The position numbers and the translations under genes are program-made. From JACQFZ01 sp041485885 (GTDB lineage Bacteria; Pseudomonadota; Gammaproteobacteria; Acidiferrobacterales; Sulfurifustaceae), in NCBI GenBank assembly GCA_041485885.1, contig JBGPKL010000029.1, forward strand, positions 1 through 46,644: 46,644 nt of DNA. The letters run 5' to 3'. This document shows, in pieces, positions 40,980 to 46,644 of this stretch; position 1 is the first letter of the stretch; every line of letters begins with the position of its first letter. The notes under the pieces are model-generated. The model saw nothing but the letters and a program-made list of their open reading frames with translations. It ran no database searches and was not told the DNA's origin.

Positions 40980-42005
40980 TCAAAATTCCACAGGATACGG
41001 TTTGAGCTTGCCGCTCTCATAGAGCTTCGGCAGCCCCATGCGCGCGTTCTCCCACACCAGCAACATCGCGCGCTTGGTGGCGAAACCTTGATGGCGGATG
41101 TCGGCGGGCATCGCCGCAACGTCGCCCGGCTTCATCAGCACCCGCGCGCGCGGTTTGCCGGTTTCCTTGTCGGCCACTTCCCAATCGATCTCGTCGGAAA
41201 GCTGGATGAACCACTCGACGCGATCGTTGCCGTGAATGATCGGCAGGATGTACTCCTCGGTGGTCGGACAGAACAACGATTCGCGGCACACGGACGTGAC
41301 CGACGGATTCCACGTCACGTCCGAGCGACTCAGATATTTAAACAAGCTAAACGCGTGGAGCTTACCTTCGAAACCCGGCTCGGCTTTGATTTCCGGCTCG
41401 TCTTGCGCGACATCAGCGAACGCGCGATTGACCGGCAGTTCGTCGCGCAGCGGCGAATCGCCCGGCACCCCGGGCATGCGCTTGGTCGCAACACGGAAAC
41501 GCTCGATCGCCGCGATGTTGTCGCCGTTCTTCACACCGGCCCACGTCCCGCCGGTCTCGGCGGGCGCCGCGAACGGATCGAAGCCCGCGTTACACCAGTC
41601 GCGCAGCATCGCCTTGCAGGTTTCCATCGCGATCGGCGAATCGAATTGCTCGACGTACGACAATCCCGCTTGGTGATACGCCTCGTTGTAACGACCGGCG
41701 AAAAATTCGACGCGACCGTAGAGGTTACGGCTGCCGAACATGCCGTCGAAGTTCACCCAGCCGTAGAAAAATCCCCACGCCACGTCGCGCATGAGCGCGC
41801 GCAGAAACGCGTCGGCCGACATGCGATGCTGCTGGCGCGCGCCCTTCGCGGGCCAGCTGACGTTGACGAAATATTCATCGCGCTCGAATAGAAATTGCCC
41901 GAGCTCGAACTTGCGGTAATGCGTCCTGGGATCGGGCGCGCTGGCCTTGACCATCGGGGAAGTCTTCGCGGGCGCCGTCGCAACGTTCGGTTCCAGCATA
42001 GCCAT
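40980..42005 (-). CDS. hapD: Hydroquinone 1,2-dioxygenase, large (beta) subunit
   Basis: A 341-residue cupin-type subunit. Its size equals the 38-kDa HapD/PnpC2 subunit of two-component hydroquinone dioxygenases, and a 164-residue small-subunit gene precedes it. The cupin iron site is visible as IIHGNDRVEWF: His258, Asn260 and Glu264, with a later His305 in DIRHQGFA. The His-x-Asn-x3-Glu pattern, with Asn replacing the usual second His, is what I recall for this family. It opens hydroquinone to 4-hydroxymuconic semialdehyde with O2. AGGAG lies 6 bases before ATG 42005. A 58-bp inverted repeat separates it from the small-subunit gene. Confidence 0.85.
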   Translation of the reverse strand: MAMLEPNVATAPAKTSPMVKASAPDPRTHYRKFELGQFLFERDEYFVNVSWPAKGARQQHRMSADAFLRALMRDVAWGFFYGWVNFDGMFGSRNLYGRVEFFAGRYNEAYHQAGLSYVEQFDSPIAMETCKAMLRDWCNAGFDPFAAPAETGGTWAGVKNGDNIAAIERFRVATKRMPGVPGDSPLRDELPVNRAFADVAQDEPEIKAEPGFEGKLHAFSLFKYLSRSDVTWNPSVTSVCRESLFCPTTEEYILPIIHGNDRVEWFIQLSDEIDWEVADKETGKPRARVLMKPGDVAAMPADIRHQGFATKRAMLLVWENARMGLPKLYESGKLKPYPVEF

Positions 42006-42041
42006 TGGAATCTCCTAAGGAAGCTCTGAACAATTCAAAAA

Positions 42042-42099
42042 ATGTAGGGTGCGTCCCACGAACCACTTAATCGATTGGTGCGTGGGACGCACCCTACAT
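42042..42099. repeat. 58-bp inverted repeat between the two dioxygenase subunit genes
   Basis: Arms of 19 bases (ATGTAGGGTGCGTCCCACG and its exact reverse complement) flank a 20-base centre. The transcript would form a long hairpin between small and large subunit cistrons. It resembles dispersed GTAGGGTGCGTCC elements in many proteobacteria and may be a non-autonomous mobile element. Confidence 0.85.
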
Positions 42100-42138
42100 C
42101 GAATTAATCGGAGTTTCCCTAAATAAATATCGAGCGCG

Positions 42139-42633
42139 CTATTGAGCGCAGATCTCCGACCATTTCTGCACCGTCAGGTCGCCGACGAGGGTTTGGATCA
42201 GCAGCACGCCGGGCTTAGCGGATGAGAACTGATAGGCCGCGCCTTTGGGCAACAGCGCCTGATGGCCGCGTTTCAGACGGATCGTTCCCATTTTCTTGCC
42301 TTCCGGATTGCCGGAAAGCTTCACGGTACCGTCTTTGCCGGACGGGACCGGGCTCTTGGCGAGCTCGACCAAGCTTACCGTGACATCGCCGTCCATCACC
42401 ACGACGAATTCATCGTGCCCCGCCGTGAACCAGGGCGACGCACCTTCCGCGCGAACGGCTTCGACGACGTATTCGAGATTCTTGGCAACCGCGACTTTCT
42501 CGTACGGCTTCGATTTCGACGCGACCTCGAACACGTTCGAGTAACAATAATACTTCGGGTTATCGTTGATGATGCTGAGCCGGCCTTTTTCGAACCTGCC
42601 GAGCGCGCCGAACACGGTGGTGTATTGAGGCAT
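42139..42633 (-). CDS. hapC: Hydroquinone 1,2-dioxygenase, small (alpha) subunit
   Basis: A 164-residue cupin-fold protein starting MPQYTTVFGALGRFEKGRLS. TAGHDEFVVVMDGDVTVSLV and RLKRGHQALLPKGAAYQFSS are cupin strands. Its size matches the 17.8-kDa small subunit (HapC/PnpC1) described for hydroquinone dioxygenases. It pairs with the large subunit encoded next. The small subunit is needed for stability and activity, while the catalytic iron is bound by the large one. GAGGTG lies 6-7 bases before the ATG. It is the first gene of the operon, downstream of a predicted promoter controlled by the divergent IclR protein. Confidence 0.83.
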   Translation of the reverse strand: MPQYTTVFGALGRFEKGRLSIINDNPKYYCYSNVFEVASKSKPYEKVAVAKNLEYVVEAVRAEGASPWFTAGHDEFVVVMDGDVTVSLVELAKSPVPSGKDGTVKLSGNPEGKKMGTIRLKRGHQALLPKGAAYQFSSAKPGVLLIQTLVGDLTVQKWSEICAQ

Positions 42634-42647
42634 AAGCCACCTCGTAG

Positions 42648-42676
42648 TTGAAGTTCACATACCGAACAATTATTCT
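42648..42676 (+). promoter_or_regulatory. Candidate promoter for the IclR-family gene
   Basis: TTGAAG (42648-42653) and TATTCT (42671-42676) are 17 bases apart. The predicted start of transcription is near 42683, 76 bases before the regulator's ATG. One copy of the AACAATTATTC repeat covers the -10. Confidence 0.45.
42665..42675. promoter_or_regulatory. Operator candidate, repeat copy 1 (AACAATTATTC)
   Basis: This 11-bp word recurs exactly 62 bases away at 42727-42737. This copy overlaps the -10 of the iclR promoter and lies in the predicted 5' leader of the hydroquinone operon. Confidence 0.5.
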
Positions 42677-42699
42677 GATCGCGAACTTTCGAGGCTGGG

Positions 42700-42728
42700 A
42701 GTTAACCACCCCCGAAATACGCCGTCAA
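42700..42728 (-). promoter_or_regulatory. Candidate promoter for the hydroquinone operon
   Basis: On the minus strand TTGACG (42728-42723) and TTAACT (42705-42700) are 17 bases apart. The -35 is a good match, the -10 poor, as expected for an activated promoter. The predicted transcript start is near 42693, about 60 bases before hapC. Confidence 0.4.
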
Positions 42729-42737
42729 CAATTATTC
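42727..42737. promoter_or_regulatory. Operator candidate, repeat copy 2 (AACAATTATTC)
   Basis: Exact second copy of the 11-bp word. It abuts and overlaps the -35 of the predicted hydroquinone operon promoter, a suitable site for a regulator that controls both divergent transcripts. Confidence 0.5.
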
Positions 42738-42758
42738 GAAACACCAGCGGAATTCGTT

Positions 42759-43565
42759 ATGGCTACGCAGATGCACACAAACCCAACATCGTTAAAACCC
42801 GGCGACAGCTACGTACAGTCGTTCGCACGGGGGCTCTCGGTCATCCGCGCGTTCGGCACGGAGGCGCCGCGCATGACATTGTCCCAAGTGGCGACGCGCA
42901 CCGGCCTGACACGTGCCGGCGCAAGACGGATTCTGCTCACGCTCGAAAACTTAGGCTACGTCGCCGCCGAGGACAAGAAGTTTTTTCTTACGCCGAAGAT
43001 TCTCGATTTAGGATATGCGTATCTATCGACGGCGCCGTTTTGGATTCCGGCCGAGCCCGTCATGGAGCAACTCGTCGCCGAGGTGCACGAGTCGTGCTCG
43101 ATCTCCGTGCTCGACGGAACGGAAATCGTTTACGTCGCGCGCGTGCCGACGAGCAAGATCATGACCGTGAGTCTCGGCACCGGCAGTCGTCTTCCGGCTT
43201 ACGCGACGTCGATGGGGCGGATATTGCTCGGCGGGGTTGAGGGCTCGAAGCTAAAGTGCGTCCTCGCCGCTTCGCGTATCAAAGCGCACACCAAGTACAC
43301 GGTCACCGACGCGAAGAAGCTCGCGACCGTCATTACCACCGATCGCGAGCGGGGATGGTCGTACGTCAATCAAGAATTGGAAGAAGGCCTGCGCTCCATC
43401 GGGGTGCCGCTGAAGGATCGCAGCGGCAAGATCATCGCCGCGATGAATATCAGTGGCCAGGCGAACCGGAACTCGGAGAAGATGATGACCGTCGAATTTC
43501 TTCCTAAGCTTCAGCAAGCCGCCGATCGAATCAACGCCGCGCTGCGTATGCGATCCGTCGTTTGA
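42759..43565 (+). CDS. IclR-family transcriptional regulator
   Basis: A 268-residue regulator. The N-terminal winged helix-turn-helix is SFARGLSVIRAFGTEAPRMT and LSQVATRTGLTRAGARRILL. The C-terminal IclR effector domain includes AEVHESCSISVLDGTEIVYV, LGTGSRLPAYATSMGRILLG and RGWSYVNQELEEGLRSIGVP. It is divergent from the hydroquinone dioxygenase genes and very probably senses a pathway aromatic and controls that operon and itself. I chose ATG 42759; a longer frame starting upstream would run across the promoter repeats. Confidence 0.93.
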   Translation: MATQMHTNPTSLKPGDSYVQSFARGLSVIRAFGTEAPRMTLSQVATRTGLTRAGARRILLTLENLGYVAAEDKKFFLTPKILDLGYAYLSTAPFWIPAEPVMEQLVAEVHESCSISVLDGTEIVYVARVPTSKIMTVSLGTGSRLPAYATSMGRILLGGVEGSKLKCVLAASRIKAHTKYTVTDAKKLATVITTDRERGWSYVNQELEEGLRSIGVPLKDRSGKIIAAMNISGQANRNSEKMMTVEFLPKLQQAADRINAALRMRSVV

Positions 43566-43613
43566 TCTTAGTGACGGCGCAGCAAACGGCAAGCTCGGTA
43601 AGGACGATCAAAA

Positions 43614-43643
43614 TTGACGGTGCCTCGGACAACCACGTAAACT
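43614..43643 (+). promoter_or_regulatory. Candidate tRNA-Val promoter
   Basis: TTGACG (43614-43619) and TAAACT (43638-43643) are 18 bases apart, ending 13 bases before the tRNA gene. Confidence 0.5.
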
Positions 43644-43656
43644 TGCGCTCCTCGTC

Positions 43657-43731
43657 GGGCGATTAGCTCAGCGGTAGAGCACTGCCTTCACACGGCAGGG
43701 GTCGTAGGTTCGATCCCTACATCGCCCACCA
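43657..43731 (+). tRNA. tRNA-Val (anticodon CAC)
   Basis: A 75-base gene including an encoded CCA. The acceptor stem GGGCGAT pairs with ATCGCCC. The D arm GCTC/GAGC, anticodon stem CTGCC/GGCAG with loop TTCACAC (anticodon CAC, reading GTG) and T arm GTAGG-TTCGATC-CCTAC all fold correctly. The discriminator is A. Accessory genes start right after it, as is usual for tRNA-linked insertion sites, though no att duplicate was found. Confidence 0.97.
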
Positions 43732-43889
43732 TGTTTTCAGTCACTTAACCGCCTCTGCGTTTTCCTCCTTTGGTTGGCGAGACGTCCGGCGGCGGCTTCG
43801 TGTATCTCACAACGCCTTTTGTCACCTAGGAAGCGGCAACCCTACCAATGAAGTACCCCTTGGTTATCGCCATGGGGTTCCTATCCCTC

Positions 43890-43907
43890 TATACCTCTTC
43901 AGGTATA
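43890..43907. promoter_or_regulatory. Inverted repeat overlapping the toxin-antitoxin -10
   Basis: TATACCT-CTTC-AGGTATA is a perfect 7-bp inverted repeat. Its right arm runs into the consensus -10 TATAAT (43904-43909). This is the expected autoregulatory operator for an XRE antitoxin. Confidence 0.6.
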
Positions 43908-43909
43908 AT
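43904..43909 (+). promoter_or_regulatory. Consensus -10 element of the toxin-antitoxin operon
   Basis: Perfect TATAAT. No good -35 is visible at 16-18 bases upstream. A transcript from near 43916 would rule out a toxin start at the TTG overlapping this element. Confidence 0.5.
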
Positions 43910-43917
43910 TGAAGCGC

Positions 43918-44286
43918 GTGACCGGACAACAAGAAAAGCCGCTGATGTGGATAGGGAGTAGCAAACGGGACCTGATAGCGTTGCCGTTGCCCGTTCGAAA
44001 GTTCTTCGGCCATGCCTTGGACTTCGCACAACGAGGCGACAAGCATGATGCGGCCAAGGTTCTGAAAGGCTTTGGCGGTGCCGGAGTCCTGGAGATCGTC
44101 GAGGATGGCCGCGGCGGCACGTACCGGGCCGTTTACACGATCAAATTCAAGGAAGCGGTATTCGTGCTGCATGTGTTCCAGAAAAAGAGCAAGCACGGCA
44201 TTGCAACACCCAAATTGGACATAGACATCATCCGCGAACGCCTGAAGATCGCGGAGCAACTGGTAAAGGAGATGCACGATGCGTAA
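43918..44286 (+). CDS. Type II toxin, phage Gp49/HigB-like (RelE/ParE superfamily)
   Basis: Up to 122 residues. EKPLMWIGSSKRDLIALPLP, then KVLKGFGGAGVLEIVEDGRG and GTYRAVYTIKFKEAVFVLHV, then FQKKSKHGIATPKLDID, is the signature of the Gp49-like (PF05973) ribosome-dependent RNase toxin family. Start is uncertain: GTG 43918 or ATG 43945, both after the predicted transcription start. It overlaps the antitoxin by 8 bases. Toxin-first order is usual for HigBA-type modules. It would cleave mRNA when free of antitoxin. Confidence 0.87.
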   Translation: MTGQQEKPLMWIGSSKRDLIALPLPVRKFFGHALDFAQRGDKHDAAKVLKGFGGAGVLEIVEDGRGGTYRAVYTIKFKEAVFVLHVFQKKSKHGIATPKLDIDIIRERLKIAEQLVKEMHDA

Positions 44287-44665
44287 GCGAGTCGTTAAGG
44301 GTCTCGAAGTCGAGATGAGTTCCGGCAATGTCTTCGCCGATCTTGGTCTGCGGGATGCCGAAAAACTTAAAATTAAATCCGGTCTGGTTATTCAGATCAT
44401 CAAGGCAGTGCGTCGTCTTGGTCTGTCGCAGGAAGAAGCGGGTCGGCGCATGGGACTGCCTCAACCCAAGGTGTCGGGCCTGTTTCGCGGCGACTTCGCC
44501 AACGTATCCGAACGCAAGCTCATGGACTGCCTCAACCGGCTCGGCTACGACATCGAAATAAAGGTGAAGCCTGCCGCCAAGCGTGTCGGGCGTGTAAAGC
44601 TGGCAGCCCAGCAGGCGAGCAACGCCGCAACGATCGGCATAAGAACATCCCCGGTCAAGTGTTGA
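44279..44665 (+). CDS. XRE-family antitoxin of the HigA type
   Basis: A 128-residue helix-turn-helix protein: VEMSSGNVFADLGLRDAEKL, then IQIIKAVRRLGLSQEEAGRR, MGLPQPKVSGLFRGDFANVS, ERKLMDCLNRLGYDIEIKV. The HTH is at about residues 45-75. It starts with ATG inside the last codons of the toxin. It neutralises the toxin and should repress the operon through the inverted repeat at 43890. The C-terminal tail (AAQQASNAATIGIRTSPVKC) is low in complexity. Confidence 0.87.
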   Translation: MRKRVVKGLEVEMSSGNVFADLGLRDAEKLKIKSGLVIQIIKAVRRLGLSQEEAGRRMGLPQPKVSGLFRGDFANVSERKLMDCLNRLGYDIEIKVKPAAKRVGRVKLAAQQASNAATIGIRTSPVKC

Positions 44666-44689
44666 GACAGATCAAAGAGGAGATTGAAC

Positions 44690-44998
44690 ATGGCTAAGTC
44701 TGAACGGGAACTACGTGCGCGCGATGCGAAGCGCGACCTCGGAAAAGAGTTGTTGCAGTCCGTGCGCGAGATGAAGGCAGGTCACCGTGGGCGCGTTCAC
44801 AAGGTAAAGATACCGCCCATCGTGGAAGCACGATTGAAGTCCGAACTTTCACAAGCACAGTTCGCACGGTTGCTCGGTGTATCCGTGCGTACGCTTCAAG
44901 ACTGGGAGCAGGGCCGGCGTGAACCTTCTGGTGCCGCGAAGACGCTCATCTTAATCGCCGCGCGCCGACCCGAAGTGTTGCGCTCCTTGGCGGCGTAA
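44690..44998 (+). CDS. XRE-family regulator, second antitoxin-like protein
   Basis: A 102-residue protein with a C-terminal helix-turn-helix: LKSELSQAQFARLLGVSVRT, then LQDWEQGRREPSGAAKTLIL and IAARRPEVLRSL. It matches HigA/NadS-type antitoxins of the RelE class. A site AGGAG lies 7 bases before ATG 44690. It has no toxin of its own: it follows the first antitoxin by 24 bases. It may be a second regulator of the module or the orphaned half of another pair. Confidence 0.82.
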   Translation: MAKSERELRARDAKRDLGKELLQSVREMKAGHRGRVHKVKIPPIVEARLKSELSQAQFARLLGVSVRTLQDWEQGRREPSGAAKTLILIAARRPEVLRSLAA

Positions 44999-45075
44999 GG
45001 TCTACGCGACGGTAAAAAATAAAATCTGTCCCGAATACTCGCGTACCCGGGCTACCCCATGGCGCTTGTCTGTTT

Positions 45076-45376
45076 CTATTTCGCGGCGCGGTTCTTGACC
45101 AGATCGTCCACCACGGAGGGATCCGCCAGCGTCGTCGTGTCGCCGAGATTGCCGAGCTGGTTCTCGGCGATCTTGCGCAGTATGCGCCGCATGATCTTGC
45201 CCCGAGCGCGTCTTCGGCAAGCCCGGCGCCCATTGAATGACATCGGGCGATGCGAACGGACCGATCTCCTTGCGCACCTGTTGCACCAGCTCCTGGCGCA
45301 GCACTTCGGTCGCCGGCACGCCGACCTTGAGCGTCACGTAGCAGTAGATGCCCTGTCCCTTGATGTCGTGCGGGAA
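45076..45376 (-). pseudogene. Frameshifted C-terminal remnant of acetyl-CoA synthetase
   Basis: About 100 codons. FPHDIKGQGIYCYVTLKVGV, then VRKEIGPFASPDVIQWAPGL and PKTRSG match the acs C-terminal domain. One extra G (C-run 45200-45203) then shifts the frame; the other frame continues KIMRRILRKIAENQLGNLGD, then LADPSVVDDLVKNRAAK, to TAG at 45076. The active-site Lys of PKTRSGK is in the shifted part. The first 540 or so residues are absent; sequence upstream is unrelated. Confidence 0.85.
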
Positions 45377-45594
45377 GACGCGCCGGCGCAGCAGGTCCCG
45401 GTTAGCGGCGCGAAACCATGGCTCCCCGTAGAGGGCAAAACTGGGCACTACTGGAAATTGGCCGTGCCGCTCGCCTGATGGCGCTCCCACCATGTATTCT
45501 CATACACGCCTTGCTTCCGGAAATAGCAGCAACCGGCTAATTGCAGACGTCGGGGCATTTGGAAACCGTAGTGACCCCGTTGTTTCCTAAAAAA

Positions 45595-46068
45595 TTACGT
45601 CCCGCCTTTTTGTAGTAAGCCTCGGAGGGCCTGCAGAGCCCCAATTACAAACAGGAGCGTTGCCAGATAGATCGGCCCGAGATGGCTCACCCAGTCATAG
45701 GAAAAGTGACCAAAGTAATGCATCGGCAGAGCAACGGCTAAGCCCGCCACGGGGGAAACTACGGCGGCCCACCACGCCCACCATTCTCCTTTGCGAACTC
45801 CCCACCAAGAGATGGCTGCAACGGCAATGCCGGTGGCGGCAATGAAACCAGCGGTCGCAACGTGCAGATGATTAATGTAGTAGACCACCGCAGGGTTAAG
45901 AGCGTTGAGCTGTTCCTTGGTTACGCCATTCAAGGTCTCTACGCCAAGTTCAAAACCAGTACTGGTAAAACTGCGGATAAAAAAGACTACGGCATACCCA
46001 ATGAAAGCCAGAGCAGCAATCAACATCATGGTGGAACCGGTACGAACAGATGAATTGTCTTGTGCCAT
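45595..46068 (-). CDS. Four-helix integral membrane protein of unknown function
   Basis: A 157-residue protein. Four hydrophobic helices: MMLIAALAFIGYAVVFFI, VATAGFIAATGIAVAAISWW, WWAWWAAVVSPVAGLAVALP and IYLATLLFVIGALQALRGLL. A His sits between helices (NHLHVATAG) and MHYFGHFSYDW lies after helix 3. I do not recognise the family with confidence. AAAGGAGG is 7 bases before ATG 46068, a strong ribosome-binding site. It stands alone. Confidence 0.8.
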   Translation of the reverse strand: MAQDNSSVRTGSTMMLIAALAFIGYAVVFFIRSFTSTGFELGVETLNGVTKEQLNALNPAVVYYINHLHVATAGFIAATGIAVAAISWWGVRKGEWWAWWAAVVSPVAGLAVALPMHYFGHFSYDWVSHLGPIYLATLLFVIGALQALRGLLQKGGT

Positions 46069-46510
46069 GTTGTCGCCTCCTTTCTGTTGTTACTTAAAAC
46101 ACACAGTGGAATACAACTTGATTCTTTCGCCTGTCATTCAGCAATTCGCGACGAAGTTTGAACTATACGCTGAAAATTTAGTTTTAAACCTGCAGCGTCA
46201 ATCGGGTATAAGAAGTATAAAACCCCTTTTCCGAAAACTCGACCCCGCCCCACCCCTTCCTGCTCCCGGTGAGAGTCCACGGCCCACGGCCCGCGCGGGC
46301 GGCTGCGCGTACCGATCGGGGCGCGTGGTGGCCAGCACCGGAGCATGTCGTGAACGGTGCTTTTCGCTGGCGCAGACGCGCACGCCCCTGCGCGGCGTCT
46401 TCCGGCAAAGTCGGGACGAGTGGGGCTGTCACGAAGGGACGGCACGCCTCATTTCGACGCGCGTCCGTACTCTTCCTCGATATCGAACCGTTGCGGGACT
46501 CAGTGAAATT
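46069..46510. other. Intergenic region, nothing identified
   Basis: About 440 bases between the membrane-protein gene and the DUF1499 gene. Overlapping frames on both strands here lack protein character. Confidence 0.45.
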
Positions 46511-46644
46511 TCAACCCGCGGTCTGAGCGGTGCGCGCCGCGAACGCGTCTAGAAACTTGCGGACGCGCCGCGCGTTGGTGCCGATGTCGCTCTTGCCGAC
46601 GCGCGAAACCGATCGGATATCGACGCGCGCGCCGTCCGCCGCCG
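46511..46644 (-). CDS. DUF1499 protein, C-terminal end only (5' beyond window)
   Basis: The last 44 codons: RVDIRSVSRVGKSDIGTNAR, then RVRKFLDAF. The RVD.RS.SRVG.SD.G.N pattern is characteristic of DUF1499 proteins, which are small exported or membrane-associated proteins of unknown function. The start lies beyond the right edge. Confidence 0.82.
   Translation of the reverse strand, partial: AADGARVDIRSVSRVGKSDIGTNARRVRKFLDAFAARTAQTAG

Noticed and set aside
43909..43917. TTG start for the toxin
   Set aside because: It overlaps the consensus -10 element, so it would lie upstream of the transcript start.
45377..45493. Upstream part of the acs-like frame as an intact gene start
   Set aside because: The residues before FPHDIKGQG do not match acetyl-CoA synthetase and look like unrelated joined sequence.
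46134..46510. Several overlapping frames at the right end
   Set aside because: Low-complexity, mutually overlapping on both strands, with no start signals or motifs.
1..46644. CRISPR arrays, rRNA genes, intact transposases or integrases
   Set aside because: None found on reading both strands; repeats present are palindromic intergenic elements, not spaced direct repeats.

Overview
The window is a GC-rich chromosomal segment from a Gram-negative proteobacterium. The exosortase A (XrtA/EpsH) type exopolysaccharide genes, outer-membrane proteins and lipoproteins point to a beta- or gammaproteobacterium; I cannot place it more closely from sequence alone. No CRISPR array, rRNA, intact insertion sequence or complete prophage is visible.

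Region 1 (1-25.3 kb) is a large exopolysaccharide locus of the kind associated with exosortase A. Nearly all of it is on the minus strand. In transcription order it holds an EpsB-like priming sugar transferase, a Wza-like export lipoprotein, a Wzz-like chain-length protein, a BY-kinase-like ATPase with a degraded P-loop, a predicted outer-membrane barrel, an AAA ATPase, two paralogous secreted beta-helix proteins, WecB, a polysaccharide deacetylase, a FemAB-like transferase, glycosyltransferases, an asparagine-synthase-like amidotransferase and a second deacetylase. One plus-strand pair, an acyl-CoA ligase and a PLP decarboxylase, sits between the two beta-helix genes. A plus-strand J-domain membrane protein converges on epsB. 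The exosortase, EpsI and the PrsK/PrsR sensor-regulator pair are not in the window; they may lie beyond its left edge.

Region 2 (25.2-31.1 kb) begins with about 700 bp of non-coding DNA and gltX. A scarred stretch follows, with fragments of DUF3570, outer-membrane-barrel and GFA-type genes around an intact tlpA-like gene. Then come a DUF1993 gene, a secreted S33-type hydrolase and a small exported protein.

Region 3 (31.2-43.6 kb) is a catabolic operon for hydroquinone-type aromatics, read on the minus strand from a promoter it shares with a divergent IclR-family gene. It encodes the two subunits of hydroquinone 1,2-dioxygenase, a truncated Rieske ferredoxin, an aldehyde dehydrogenase (probably 4-hydroxymuconic semialdehyde dehydrogenase), a remnant of maleylacetate reductase, a complete branched-chain-amino-acid-type ABC transporter, a hemerythrin-like protein, an intradiol (hydroxyquinol-type) dioxygenase and a YciI-like protein. 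An FHA/winged-helix protein closes the series. Several palindromic repeats lie between its genes. Two identical 11-bp repeats each overlap a predicted promoter element and are good candidate operators.

Region 4 (43.6-46.6 kb) has a tRNA-Val(CAC) gene followed by accessory DNA: a Gp49/HigB-type toxin, an overlapping XRE antitoxin, a further XRE protein, a frameshifted acetyl-CoA synthetase remnant, a four-helix membrane protein and the 3' end of a DUF1499 gene. All functional assignments come from motifs and recalled family features; no database search was run.
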